From positions 273,026 through 337,025 of the forward strand of contig JAURWC010000081.1 in NCBI GenBank assembly GCA_030655135.1: a stretch of 64,000 nucleotides of DNA, read 5' to 3'. Positions 38,279 through 47,932 of the stretch are shown one piece after another (the stretch's first letter is position 1; each line of letters opens with the position of its first letter). Origin of the DNA: Hyphomicrobiaceae bacterium (GTDB taxonomy: Bacteria > Pseudomonadota > Alphaproteobacteria > Rhizobiales > Hyphomicrobiaceae). Under the pieces are notes generated by a model. That model made no database searches. It saw only the letters and a program-made list of their open reading frames with translations, and had not been told where the DNA came from. The translations under genes and the position numbers were made by a program.

Positions 38279-39379
38279 TTACGGCACTACGGTGAAAAAC
38301 AAATAGCTCGCGAAGACGACGAGGTGGACCGCGCCCTGCATAACCGTGGTGCGGCCGGTGCCAAGCGTAAGCGTGGCGATGAACAGCGAGAGCGCGAGAA
38401 GCGTGATCTCTTTCGGATCCAAACCGAGCGTCAGCGGAAGACCCAGCGTCAGAGAGACGATGGCAACGCTCGGGATGGTCAAGCCGATCGTCGCCAGTGC
38501 GGAACCGAGCGCAAGGTTTAGGCTCGTCTGGATGCGATCCCGGCGTGCGGCACGGTAAGCAGCAAGGCTTTCTGGAGCCAGCACGAGGGCCGCGATCACG
38601 ACACCAACGACCGTCAGCGGGAGACCAGCCTTGATGACCGCACTTTCAACCGTGCCAGCCAACGCCTTAGCAAGTAGAACGACAGCAACCAGAGCGACAA
38701 GCAACATGCCGAAGGACGCGATAGCCGTGTTCCGCGCCGGCGGCTCGGCATGGGCGGTAGCGGGCAAATCATCCCCGTCAGGCAGGAAATAGTCACGGTG
38801 GCGAACCGTTTGCACCATGACAAACGTGCCGTACAGGATCAACGATATGACGGCTACGAAAATGAGCTGGGAGGACGAATAAGTGGGGCCGGGCGTGCTG
38901 GACGCGTAGTTGGGAAGCACCAGAACCAGCACGGCCATCGCCGCGAGCACACCAAGCGTCGCACTGACGCCTCGAAGCGTAAAGCGCTGCTCGTGATGGC
39001 GCACGCCGCCGGCCAGCAGGCAGAGGCCGACGATACCGTTCAAAATGATCATGATGGCGGCGAAGACAGTATCTCTTGCCAGGCTAGTCGCGTCCGCGCC
39101 GCCCGACAGCATCAGCGAAACGATTAGCGATACCTCGATGACGGTGACCGAGACGGCAAGAACGAGCGTACCGAACGGCTCGCCAACGCGGTGAGCCACG
39201 ACCTCTGCGTGATGGACCGCAGCGATGACCGAGCCAATGAGAACGGCAGCAGCTGCCGCCGTGCCGGCAGACCCAAAGCTGGAAAGCTTTGTCCCAACGG
39301 CAACGACACCGAGGACCGGAAATAAGATCGACCACAAGGGGAGCCTAAGCCACCACTTCTGCGCTTGATATCCACTCAT
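38279..39379 (-). CDS. chaA: ChaA-type Ca2+/H+ (Na+/H+) antiporter
   Basis: The 366-residue, eleven-helix inner-membrane protein belongs to the Ca2+:cation antiporter superfamily. The two alpha repeats are visible: [19 protein letters not shown] in the first half and [20 protein letters not shown] followed by [19 protein letters not shown] in the second, with the conserved acidic residues. The start [10 protein letters not shown] gives the usual ChaA length. It exports Ca2+ or Na+ in exchange for protons. The start codon region touches the upstream decayed egtB region. Confidence 0.88.
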   Translation of the reverse strand: MSGYQAQKWWLRLPLWSILFPVLGVVAVGTKLSSFGSAGTAAAAAVLIGSVIAAVHHAEVVAHRVGEPFGTLVLAVSVTVIEVSLIVSLMLSGGADATSLARDTVFAAIMIILNGIVGLCLLAGGVRHHEQRFTLRGVSATLGVLAAMAVLVLVLPNYASSTPGPTYSSSQLIFVAVISLILYGTFVMVQTVRHRDYFLPDGDDLPATAHAEPPARNTAIASFGMLLVALVAVVLLAKALAGTVESAVIKAGLPLTVVGVVIAALVLAPESLAAYRAARRDRIQTSLNLALGSALATIGLTIPSVAIVSLTLGLPLTLGLDPKEITLLALSLFIATLTLGTGRTTVMQGAVHLVVFASYLFFTVVP

Positions 39380-39596
39380 GATGACCGGAATTTCATTGTC
39401 GCTCCTGCGTCTCTTGCTGCCCGGTCTTATGGCCAGCGAAGCACGACGTCAAATCCGCAGGACGCCGCGGAGACGATCTCGTCTTGCCTTTGCAGTTGCG
39501 AGCGAACCATCAGTTCGGCTGGAACATCGGAAAGGTTACTCCGAGAGACCATGCCAGGATCAGTCCCAGACCGATGGCAACTGCGGAGGGAGACAG

Positions 39597-40021
39597 TGTC
39601 CTGCGGCCAACCCAACCGCCCATTCGTTAGCTACTTCGAAGCCGATGCATTCGCTCGCTGGAGCGGGCATCGCCTTCCAACCGAGTTCGAATGGGAATTG
39701 GCGGCACGAGCAGTATCGCCGCACGCTGCAACATTCGCTCCGGAACTGAAACCTTCTGCTTCGAAAGACAACGAGGAGCTGTCGCAGATGTACGATTCGG
39801 TCTGGCAATGGACCCAGAGTGCTTACGCTCCCTATCCCGGGTACACGCCGCCGCCTGGCGCAATCGGCGAATACAACGGCAAATTCATGGTCAGTCAGCA
39901 GGTCCTGCGAGGAGCGTCGTGCATCACGCCGCTCGGTCACTCCCGCGCGACATACCGTAATTTCTTCTACCCTCAGCAGCGCTGGCAGTTCGCTGGTCTT
40001 CGGCTGGCGAGCGACCTCTGA
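39597..40021 (+). pseudogene. egtB: EgtB C-terminal fragment (5'-truncated ergothioneine synthase)
   Basis: The last 130-140 residues match the sulfatase-modifying-factor-like domain of Egt[56 protein letters not shown] and [10 protein letters not shown]. Intact EgtB is about 420 residues, with an N-terminal DinB-like domain supplying the iron-binding histidines. That part is missing, and no start or ribosome site precedes the fragment, so it cannot be active. The stop overlaps the egtD start (TGATG-like), the expected operon arrangement. Confidence 0.78.
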
Positions 40022-40971
40022 TGCTCGAAAGCTCACACGCGCCCGCTCTGGCAAATGGCATCGATGCCGAGTTCGTCAAGGCGGTTCTTCATGGGCTTGC
40101 GCAGCCGAAAAAAACGCTGCCGTGCCGGTACTTCTACGACGCACGCGGCAGCGACCTGTTCGAGTTGATCACTGAACTTCCGGAATATTATCTGACGCGC
40201 AGCGAGGCAGCCTTGTTGGAGGCAAATGCGCCGGAGATCGCTGGACGATTGTCTCCGGATCACGTCATCGTCGAGCTCGGCGCCGGCTCGAGCCGCAAAA
40301 TGGATGCGCTGCTGCGTCTTGCGCCAGCCGACATCACGTTCGTTCCCATAGATGTATCGCGGCATGCGCTCACCGAGGCGCGTTCGCGGTTGTCTGCGAA
40401 ACTTCCGCGCCTTATTGTCAGACCGGTCGTTGATGATTTTTCAACGCTCGATGCCTTTCCGGTCAATCTACAGCACAGGAAAAAGCTTGGTTTCTTCCTC
40501 GGCTCGACAATCGGCAATCTCCATCCGAAACAGGCGAGCGACATGTTGCATAGTTGGCGCCAGATTCTGGGCCGCGATGCCGAACTGGTTATAGGCGTGG
40601 ATCTGCTCAAGGACGAGAGGACACTCGTCAACGCCTACAACGACGCCGCGGGCGTGACGGCGCTTTTCAATCTCAATATCTTGGCCAGGATCAATCATGA
40701 AATCGCCCCCGCGTTCACCCTGACCAGCTTCCAGCATCGCGCCTTCTTTAATGTCAGAATGAGCCGAATAGAAATGCACCTTGTCAGCAGAGTCCCGCAG
40801 GTCGTGCAGATGTGCGGTCGCAGCTTTAGGTTCGCGGCCGGCGAAAGCATACAGACAGAGAATTCCTATAAGCATTCGACATCAGCGTTCCGCTCCATCG
40901 TTGAAGGGGCCGGCTGGCGCATTGGGCGCATGTGGACAGACGGATCGTTCAGCCTCTACCATCTTGTTTGA
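40021..40971 (+). CDS. egtD: L-histidine N-alpha-methyltransferase
   Basis: The 316-residue EgtD trimethylates histidine to hercynine, the first step of ergothioneine synthesis. It has the family N-terminus with CRYFYDARGSDLFELIT, EYYLTRSEAALL, the SAM motif VIVELGAGSSRKMDALL, and the DLLKDERTLVNAYND and RSIVEGAGWRIGRMW blocks. It appears complete. Its partner egtB directly upstream is truncated, so hercynine would not be processed by a local enzyme; another egtB elsewhere is possible. Confidence 0.92.
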   Translation: MLESSHAPALANGIDAEFVKAVLHGLAQPKKTLPCRYFYDARGSDLFELITELPEYYLTRSEAALLEANAPEIAGRLSPDHVIVELGAGSSRKMDALLRLAPADITFVPIDVSRHALTEARSRLSAKLPRLIVRPVVDDFSTLDAFPVNLQHRKKLGFFLGSTIGNLHPKQASDMLHSWRQILGRDAELVIGVDLLKDERTLVNAYNDAAGVTALFNLNILARINHEIAPAFTLTSFQHRAFFNVRMSRIEMHLVSRVPQVVQMCGRSFRFAAGESIQTENSYKHSTSAFRSIVEGAGWRIGRMWTDGSFSLYHLV

Positions 40972-40999
40972 TTAGGCCGTCTTCGGGTCTCTCCGATCA

Positions 41000-41500
41000 G
41001 TGAGACCTCATGAGGGTCGGAAACATCTGATGATGACGCGCGTCGGGTTTCGCGGCTGCGGCGTCGTCGCTGTCCGCGTCGGCGATGTCGCACCAAGCGG
41101 TTACGCCCTGGGTCGCGCGACCATCCGCCAGGAGAAGACCGGCAGGCCGGTTCGGTTCGAACTCACCGATCAGACGTTGCAAGCGATTGACGAATTCCTG
41201 AGGTTGACTGGCCGTACGACCGGACAACTCCTATTCGCCGCCCGGTGCAGTTCGAATCGCGAACTTACCACGCGTCAGTACGCGCGGCTCGTGTTGGAAT
41301 GGGTGGCCAGCATCGGCATCGACCCGGCGAAGTTCGGCACGCACACATTGCGACGTACCAAAGCTGTGCTGATCTAAAAACGAACCGGCAACCTTCGGGC
41401 CGTGCAACTGTTGCTCAGACACTCCAGGATCGAAAGCGCTGCGAGCTACCTCGGCATCGAGTCGAAGACGCCATCGAGATCGCGGAGTGCCGATCACGGG
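41000..41500 (+). pseudogene. Inactivated tyrosine recombinase fragment
   Basis: The frame reads AVRVGDVAPSGYALGRATIR, then QEKTGRPVRFELTDQT, LTTRQYARLVLEWVASIGID and GTHTLRRTKAVLI, then a TAA. It resumes in the same frame KRTGNLRAVQLLLRHSRIES ... YLGIE and shifts by one base to VEDAIEIAE. The catalytic Lys, HxLR and terminal Tyr regions of a tyrosine recombinase are recognisable. A nonsense codon (probably from Tyr), a frameshift and the lost N-terminus make it dead. A mobile element probably passed through here. Confidence 0.78.
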
Positions 41501-41630
41501 ACCGGGCGACGTCCGCAATTGGGATTTTGCGACCCTCGGGCGGCGATAAGGCCAAATCCAATGGGTGTTGGGGAGGCGCCTCTGCACCAATTGGGCTAAG
41601 TTCGCATCAAGACAACGGTTGGAGGTGGCA

Positions 41631-42101
41631 ATGTTGCGCTGGATGCTTCTGCTCGCGACCCATCTGGTCACTCTCGTGGCCGGTTTTGTGCTCGGCATCT
41701 ACGTACTGCCGATACTCACCGCGCCTCCAGGACCTGACGAGGCGACCCTTCTGTCCACGCAGGCATCGGCGCTCTTTAAGGGCCATTTTGACCGCAAACT
41801 CAAAGGAAGCGATTTGGTGCATTGGGGCGAAGGCGAGGTGCGTATTCTATCTGACAAGATCGCGCACGAGGGGCAGCTGTCACCCGGCCCGGACTATAAG
41901 CTCTACCTTGCCCCAGAGTTCATTGACACCAAAGAGGGCTTCCTCAGAATTAAAGAGAGATCGATACGGATCGGCGACATAAAGACGTTTGATGGCTTTC
42001 TTCTCCCGGTGCCAACGGGCGTTGACGTCGGCGCGTACACGACGGTCGTCGTGTGGTGTGAGGCATTCAGTCAGTTCATCAGCGCAGCAAAGTACCGTTG
42101 A
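41631..42101 (+). CDS. DM13-domain membrane-anchored protein
   Basis: The 156-residue protein has an N-terminal membrane anchor or uncleaved signal (LLLATHLVTLVAGFVLGIYVL) and a DM13 domain of about 100 residues (residues about 50-150; GSDLVHWGEGEVRIL, LAPEFIDTKEGFL and the conserved Cys in VVVWCEAFSQF). DM13 domains are proposed to be redox related or cytochrome-like extracytoplasmic domains. The start has GGAGGTGG 4-11 bases upstream. It faces the periplasm. Confidence 0.82.
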   Translation: MLRWMLLLATHLVTLVAGFVLGIYVLPILTAPPGPDEATLLSTQASALFKGHFDRKLKGSDLVHWGEGEVRILSDKIAHEGQLSPGPDYKLYLAPEFIDTKEGFLRIKERSIRIGDIKTFDGFLLPVPTGVDVGAYTTVVVWCEAFSQFISAAKYR

Positions 42102-42449
42102 GAGTAGCGTCTGGTTGGATCACGGAGGGACTTGGCTCAAGCCGGTAACGCTCGCTTTTCACTTCAAAGCAGACATCCTCGGCAAGGTCGGCAAAGGTCC
42201 GCTGTGAGAGCCGAGCAGGCCGCTGTTGGGATTTAGCGGATCCAGCCCGATGTGCGCCTTGCCGAGATAGCGGACATCTGATGGCAGGCAGAAACGCCGA
42301 CATCATTGATGTCACAAGTAAGCTCGCGTTAGCTTTGTTTAGCCATCATTGGTAATGTTGAGATGTTTTCGCTGTGCCTGTTGGCAAATCCTTAGTCATC
42401 GAGCCGTAGTCTGACCTTGATAAGCGCAAGGGCAGTGGGCCGCGTCGGC
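42102..42449. other. Intergenic stretch, 348 bp, with one REP-like palindrome
   Basis: Carries REP-like copy D at 42247-42276 and otherwise no gene. The promoter of the GGDEF-EAL gene presumably lies in the AT-richer last 120 bases; no consensus is obvious. Confidence 0.4.
42247..42276 (+). repeat. REP-like palindrome, copy D
   Basis: GATGTGCGCCTTGCCGAGAT followed by AGCGGACATC; same core as copies A-C, with a C replacing a T and A replacing A/G in the loop. Both outer arms (GATGT and ACATC) are kept. Confidence 0.6.
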
Positions 42450-44288
42450 ATGACACAACGTCTGGACGCCATTCAAAAAGATGTCCTGACAGCTATCGCT
42501 TTGGGGCAGTCTCTCGAAAGCACGATGCTGCACTTGTGCGAGCGTGTCGAAGCCCTCTCGTCGAACGTCATGTGTTCAATATTGCGGATAGACGAAGGTG
42601 GGCGGCTCCGCACCTTAGCCGCGCCTTCCTTGCCAGAAGCGTATTGCCGTGCCGTTGATGGAACAGAGATAGGACCTGTTGTTGGTTCGTGTGGCACGGC
42701 GGCTTACTACTGCCGCCCAGTTGAAGTCTTAGATATCGAATCTGATCCGCTTTGGGCAAACTTCAAAGATCTTGCATTGCGCAATGGTTTAAAGGCGTGT
42801 TGGTCCTCACCTATCGTTTCTGTGGGCCGTGTCGTCGGAACGTTTGCATTCTACGCGACCGAATGTAGATCCCCAACTGACTTTGAGCGGAATATCGTCA
42901 CCGCTTGCGTCGACCTCTGCGCCATCGCCATATCCGTCGCCGACTCGCGCGATAGGATCAATAAGCTTGCTTACACCGATCATCTCACTGGCCTGGGCAA
43001 TCGCGCAGCCCTCAGAGACAAAGCGGACGCGATACTGGCAGACGCGGCGCAGCAAGAACGCGATGTTTGCCTGTTTTATCTGGATCTAGATGGCTTCAAA
43101 GCGATCAACGATCTCCACAGCCATGGAGCCGGGGACCGAGTTCTTCGCGAGGTGGCTGCTCGCCTGTCGGCCCTGGCGTCAGACGCTGATATCGTCGTCC
43201 GCTTAGGCGGCGATGAGTTCGTTGTCTTAATTCAGTCTGATGGTACACCTTTGCTTTACGAGCGCCTGGCTCGGATATTGTGCGATGGCATCAGCGGACG
43301 ATACACCATCAAAGAAGGCACCGATGCGGGCCTGGGCGTTTCTATCGGCATTGCACGCTTTCCCCAAGACGGGAAGAATGTCGATGACCTGTTGGCCTAT
43401 GCGGATAACGCACTCTACAAAGCGAAAGCGCAGGCAACCACCAAATATGTGTTCTTCGACGCCAGTATGCGCAAGGACCAGCTCCAGCGCCGCGCGCTCG
43501 AGCGCGATATCAGTCATGCCCTGGAGCTGGGGCAACTTCATATCGCATATCAGCCGATCATAAATGCAAGGCGCGGGAAGCTGGCTGGCTTCGAGGCCCT
43601 TCTCCGCTGGACCCATCCAATCAGAGGCAATATTCCACCAAGCGACTTCATTGCAGCAGCCGAAGCATGCGGCGCGATAAATGAGCTTGGCAGGTTTGCG
43701 TTACGCGAAGCCTGCAAAGAAGCGTCCCGCTGGCCGGCTCCGTTACGAGTTGCGGTGAACGTCTCGCCGGCGCAGATCGCCACCAACGAATTTGCGCGCG
43801 TGGTTGAGGCAGTTCTTGCCGAGACGCTCCTGAGACCTGAGAGGCTGGAGCTTGAAGTAACAGAGAGCGTGTTTATCAGCGATCCTGACAGTGCCTTTCA
43901 TACGCTCCAGCATCTTAAAAAAATGGGCATCTCTATTGCTCTTGATGATTTTGGAACGGGCTACTCCTCGCTGAGTACGCTTCGGTCCTTTCCCTTTGAC
44001 CGCCTCAAGATCGATCGGCAGTTCGTAGCTGGAATGACCCAAAATCCGGACGATGCTGCAATTGTGCGATCTGTTATGGCTTTGGCGCACAGTATGAAGA
44101 TGGAAGCTGTCGCAGAAGGTGTCGAAACGGAAGAGCAGAAAACGCTCTTGGGCTTGATGGGATGTGATTTCTTGCAAGGCTATCTCTTTGGAAAGCCCGA
44201 ACGGTTCGCCGTGTACGATGCTCTCACACAAATCGTGACCGCTACTGCAGCGGCGAGATACCATCCACCTTCCATACCCCGGCAATAA
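42450..44288 (+). CDS. GAF-GGDEF-EAL cyclic-di-GMP turnover protein
   Basis: The 612-residue protein has three domains: GAF (about 20-165), GGDEF (about 170-335) and EAL (about 345-595). GGDEF carries an intact RLGGDEF active site and no RxxD inhibitory site at the expected position. The EAL domain has FEALLRW, the NVSPAQI and ELEVTES blocks, and DDFGTGYSSL. Both active sites look competent, so it may be bifunctional. It is cytoplasmic, sensing an unknown ligand through GAF. The ATG at 42450 is preferred; a TTG at 42417 is an alternative. Confidence 0.88.
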   Translation: MTQRLDAIQKDVLTAIALGQSLESTMLHLCERVEALSSNVMCSILRIDEGGRLRTLAAPSLPEAYCRAVDGTEIGPVVGSCGTAAYYCRPVEVLDIESDPLWANFKDLALRNGLKACWSSPIVSVGRVVGTFAFYATECRSPTDFERNIVTACVDLCAIAISVADSRDRINKLAYTDHLTGLGNRAALRDKADAILADAAQQERDVCLFYLDLDGFKAINDLHSHGAGDRVLREVAARLSALASDADIVVRLGGDEFVVLIQSDGTPLLYERLARILCDGISGRYTIKEGTDAGLGVSIGIARFPQDGKNVDDLLAYADNALYKAKAQATTKYVFFDASMRKDQLQRRALERDISHALELGQLHIAYQPIINARRGKLAGFEALLRWTHPIRGNIPPSDFIAAAEACGAINELGRFALREACKEASRWPAPLRVAVNVSPAQIATNEFARVVEAVLAETLLRPERLELEVTESVFISDPDSAFHTLQHLKKMGISIALDDFGTGYSSLSTLRSFPFDRLKIDRQFVAGMTQNPDDAAIVRSVMALAHSMKMEAVAEGVETEEQKTLLGLMGCDFLQGYLFGKPERFAVYDALTQIVTATAAARYHPPSIPRQ

Positions 44289-44612
44289 ATCCCCGCCCGA
44301 CCCTATCGACACGTCTGCGTGTAAGACTGAAGGGGACGATACGTGTCTGTTTTGCGGATCGTGGGCGGGCGTGTCAAGCCCATCTTCCGGCCAGTCGAAC
44401 CAGCATCAGCACATCGCGGATACGAGGCTTAGCGACCGAAGCGTCTCGGCCATGATCGGGACGCGCGTCCTGGTTACCGCCCGCAAGACCGGAAACATGA
44501 AGACGGCTGACAAATCAATGGCAGGTGCATGCACGGATTACTATTGATAATTTCATTTATCACTAGTATAGTTGTATTGCCAAATTGTCTTTTTTGAAGG
44601 ATTTTTATCAGT
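44289..44612. other. Intergenic stretch, 324 bp, AT-rich next to an integrase
   Basis: The last 90 bases (44530-44610) are distinctly AT-rich for this region, with a GATAA-TTTCA-TTTATC inverted repeat and T runs. This is suitable for an integrase promoter or binding site, and possibly one edge of the mobile module. No duplicated attachment core was found within the window. Confidence 0.4.
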
Positions 44613-46067
44613 ATGCGTTCCGAGTTGCTTTCCGTCTCGTTGGGCGGCCTCTCCGCCGTCGCGGAGCTTTATGCAAAGGCGGCGTTGGCTCCCAACACTT
44701 TACGGACTTACCGTGGGCAATGGCGGGCTTGGGAAACGTTCGCCCTAAAGCATGGTCACGCGGCACTTCCCGCAGCACCCGAAGCCATCGCGAACTGGCT
44801 AGCCGAGCGCGCCAGTTCCGGCAACGCCGGCGGTCGCCGAGCGCGGCGCCGGGGACAGTCCATCACCACATTGCGCACGGCAGTTGCGTCACTCAAGGCC
44901 GCGCATCTAGCGGCTGGACTTCGATTTGAAACTGAGCATCCCGCAATCGGCATGGTTCTGCGCGGCGCCTTGCGCCTGCAGGTGGATGCGCCGCAGCAGG
45001 CCCCCGCTTTGAGGCGCGAACAACTCACGCGTATCCTTCGAAGCCTGGGACCCGACATGAAGGACCGTCGCGACGCCGCCCTGCTTGCTCTTGGCTATTG
45101 TTTCGCCTTGCGACGGTCCGAGCTGGTAGGACTTGATCTTGCGCGTTTGGGCGACGGAACTGGCGTGCTGTCACTGCACGAGGATCATCTCGAGGTGCGG
45201 TTGGCTCACAGCAAAACGGGGCGCGTGCAAGACGTCTTTGTTCTGCCGCGCCGGCGCAACCAGCTTGCCGTGATGGCGATCGAGGGGTGGCTGACCATCG
45301 CGGGCGTGGCTACTGGACGACCGGTGCTGCGACGCGTCTTAAAATCCTCTGATGTCACGAGCGCCCGCCTGGACGCACAATCGGTCTCCCTGACCGTCAA
45401 GCGCCGCATCGCTGCACTTTCCGCCGATCGACAGAAGCCAGTAGATTACTCCAGCCATAGCTTGAGGGTCGGTTTCGCGACGAGCGCTGCCGAGGCCGGC
45501 GCCGACATCGGTTCGATCCAGCGGTCGCTCGGTCATCGCACCACCACGATGGCTGCGCGCTACTCCGAGGCCGCGCACAAGGTTCGTACAAGCCCGCTGC
45601 AACTGCCCGGTGCAGCCATCGACGCCGCTGCCAACCGGCGGCGCAGCGCGCGGCCCGCAATTGAGACGCCGGGAGCGTTGCGCCGCGCGATCAAGCCTTT
45701 GCAGGCGGCGCAAAAAAAGACGGCGATGTTCGAAGGCAGCTTGCAGCGGCGCGCGCGCCGTCCTGGTAAGACGTGGTACCGAGACCAGAAGGAGCATTGG
45801 CTGGGATGGCTTGCTGGCTACGACGGCCCCGGCGCCTACCAAAGAAAGTCATGGGATCGCAGCGCCGCCTACATCTATAGCCACGTACGCTGCCCGGCGA
45901 TGCTGCTTTGGCTGGCGGAGGCGGCAGGCTGTCCGCGACAGACAATCCGCTTGGCGGCGCGTCGAGCTCTGTCATTGGAAAATGACGGAGCCCGGTGCGC
46001 GGCCATTCGCGCCGTTCTGCCGTGGCCGGCCATCGAGCAACGTCTCCAAGCATCTCCGCGTGCTTAG
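44613..46067 (+). CDS. Tyrosine recombinase (integrase) with C-terminal extension
   Basis: The 484-residue protein has a SAM-like N-terminal domain (about 10-125) and a catalytic domain whose six active-site residues are readable: R168 (FALRRSELVGL), K201 (AHSKTGR), H282 and R285 (HSLRVGF), H308 (LGHRTTT) and Y317 (ARYSEAA). About 140 residues follow the nucleophile, where most integrases end soon after. This tail has HWLGWLAGYDGPGAYQR and AMLLWLAEAAG blocks. The integrase looks functional and heads a compact module with a polymerase-like gene and an AlpA-like gene. Confidence 0.9.
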   Translation: MRSELLSVSLGGLSAVAELYAKAALAPNTLRTYRGQWRAWETFALKHGHAALPAAPEAIANWLAERASSGNAGGRRARRRGQSITTLRTAVASLKAAHLAAGLRFETEHPAIGMVLRGALRLQVDAPQQAPALRREQLTRILRSLGPDMKDRRDAALLALGYCFALRRSELVGLDLARLGDGTGVLSLHEDHLEVRLAHSKTGRVQDVFVLPRRRNQLAVMAIEGWLTIAGVATGRPVLRRVLKSSDVTSARLDAQSVSLTVKRRIAALSADRQKPVDYSSHSLRVGFATSAAEAGADIGSIQRSLGHRTTTMAARYSEAAHKVRTSPLQLPGAAIDAAANRRRSARPAIETPGALRRAIKPLQAAQKKTAMFEGSLQRRARRPGKTWYRDQKEHWLGWLAGYDGPGAYQRKSWDRSAAYIYSHVRCPAMLLWLAEAAGCPRQTIRLAARRALSLENDGARCAAIRAVLPWPAIEQRLQASPRA

Positions 46068-46334
46068 TTCCAGGCAAGCGTCCCGGCGCCTGCAGCGCGT
46101 GCCATTTGCAAGTCTCTATGAACGTTACCCTGGATCCCTTGCGGCTTGACCATTTTCGGACGTCTATGGACCTCAGAGGGGGCGATCACCACTCGCAGCT
46201 AGCTGAGGTCACCTCTCACGGAGCGGCTCGGCGGCGCGGGCGCGGTACGGATCGGCTGCGGCCCGGCTCCATATGTGGAACGATTTTTTTTTGCCGCGCT
46301 AGAAACGCTGGTACGCGGCGTCGAAGGCATAGCC

Positions 46335-47546
46335 CTACGATTTCAACTTGGCCATGAGTTCCGATAATCGTGCATCCATGAACTCTCGCACGCGGTCCTC
46401 TTTGGTCGACTGCACGACAAAGCTGTCGTGGACCGGGAGAGACATGAAGCCGTCTGCAAGGCAATCGCCAAGAACGGCGAGCATCATTTCAGCATCGAGC
46501 TTTTGTAACTGCAGGCCGACGCCGGTGTAGAATTCGCTAGAGATGGCGGTATGTCGCTTTTCAACCTGCCGCAATATGCGCCTAGCCTCGCGGAAGCGTT
46601 CTTTGCCCTCAAAATCTCGATAGACTCCCTCGACCTTTAGCTTATCTGCCACCGCACGAGTCGCGGCAGGTTCGCCCCGAGCATTGATCATGATGTTCCA
46701 GGCACGCTTGGCAATGCTACGATTGACGCCTTCGACCTCATAAGCATCGCCGGTCAGATCCAAACCAAGTCTGCCATAAAGCAGTAAAGGGTGGATATGC
46801 CGAAAATCGGGCTCTGCAACGGCCTCACCGTTCAAGGTCAGCCTAGAGCGGTGCTGCTTCTTCATCTGCTGCCAGAACGGTCCGTACAAGCGGCCACCGT
46901 ATCCCCAAGCCTCGTTGAAAACGCGATATCCAGCTACCTTCGCCGGGAAGACCGCCCTCCCATCTATCCACGCGACATCCCCTGTGAGATTGGTGTGGTC
47001 ATCGGTTTCGTCCACATACTCGTAGCCAATATTGAGCTGCCCCCATGCGTCGTTCAGCGTGGCTATCTCTGTGCGCATTCGAATGGTCTCATCAGTGTCG
47101 AGATAGCGGATGAGTGATCCGTTGCAGTCTTTCAGACGAACGAGTTCGACGGGATTGTAACGGAACCCCGAAATCCCACCGAAACCAAGCTGCAGCGCAG
47201 GTGTTGCCCAAATCTGGCTGCGCCATCCGCGCTTGTTGGGCGGGCAGCGCTCCTCTTCGATCAGGCTAGCGGCGAGCAATGCGGCAACGGCATTTCTGAC
47301 GTGCGTAAGCGTAAACCCCGGCAGTCCGTAGTGTGTCGCGCCGGTGTAAAAGTTTGCTTGGCGCGAGTAACTGACTCGCAAACCACATCGATCAGCGAGA
47401 AGAACCGCCGTCACGACGCATAGTAGTGACCGAATTTGCTTGGCATTTTTGGGGATCGGTACCGCCAAGCGCTTAAGATCATCGACTGCTGCGAGTTCCC
47501 AGTGAAAGTTTAGGGGAAAGTCAGCTTTGTCGGCTTGCTCAAACAT
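46335..47546 (-). CDS. Mobile-element protein with family-A polymerase-like motifs
   Basis: The 403-residue protein is of unknown function. An N-terminal winged-helix-like part (about 35-115, LTHVRNAVAALLAASLIEEE) is followed by GGRLYGPFWQQM. Three motifs resemble the palm and fingers of family A DNA or phage-type RNA polymerases: motif A-like EPDFRHIHPLLLY (D247), motif B-like R276-x3-K280-x3-N284, and motif C-like LPVHDSFVV (H373, D374). The spacing is compressed relative to Pol I. The start MFEQADK has GGAA upstream. It lies between an integrase and an AlpA-like gene, so it may replicate or prime the element. This is inference; no biochemical family is assigned. Confidence 0.65.
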   Translation of the reverse strand: MFEQADKADFPLNFHWELAAVDDLKRLAVPIPKNAKQIRSLLCVVTAVLLADRCGLRVSYSRQANFYTGATHYGLPGFTLTHVRNAVAALLAASLIEEERCPPNKRGWRSQIWATPALQLGFGGISGFRYNPVELVRLKDCNGSLIRYLDTDETIRMRTEIATLNDAWGQLNIGYEYVDETDDHTNLTGDVAWIDGRAVFPAKVAGYRVFNEAWGYGGRLYGPFWQQMKKQHRSRLTLNGEAVAEPDFRHIHPLLLYGRLGLDLTGDAYEVEGVNRSIAKRAWNIMINARGEPAATRAVADKLKVEGVYRDFEGKERFREARRILRQVEKRHTAISSEFYTGVGLQLQKLDAEMMLAVLGDCLADGFMSLPVHDSFVVQSTKEDRVREFMDARLSELMAKLKS

Positions 47547-47635
47547 GTCATGTTTCCTGAGTTGGACGCACGTCCGCGTCATCGGCAGACATCTGCCGAT
47601 TTCAGATCCGCTGATTGATTTGGCCGGTCGCGCGC

Positions 47636-47854
47636 TCAGCGCTGGTTAGTTTCCCGCCTGCTTTGCACGGTTTGTTGCTGAAGCCAGCCATGGAGGTCGC
47701 AAAGCCGGTAGCCGATGCGACGAGCGCTCAGCCGCACGTACGGCGGACCAGTTCCGTAGCTTTTCAATCGCCAAAGCGTGGCTGGCGAAATCCCGATAAA
47801 AGCGGCGGCGAGCTTGGCGCTCAGGATAGCTTCAAATGGATCATTGAGTGGCAT
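47636..47854 (-). CDS. AlpA/excisionase-like helix-turn-helix protein
   Basis: 72 residues with a MerR/AlpA-type HTH (LSAKLAAAFIGISPATLWRL) followed by a wing (YVRLSARRIGYRLCDLHGWL). Such proteins in integrative elements act as excisionases or activators of the integrase. It is 89 bases upstream of the polymerase-like gene in the same direction and diverges from the 239-residue gene. Confidence 0.8.
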   Translation of the reverse strand: MPLNDPFEAILSAKLAAAFIGISPATLWRLKSYGTGPPYVRLSARRIGYRLCDLHGWLQQQTVQSRRETNQR

Positions 47855-47932
47855 GATAAAAAGATGTCACAACTGACGCTCGGTTCAGTGGTGATAAACT
47901 AGAGAAATCGACCACGATGGAGATGGTAGAGC

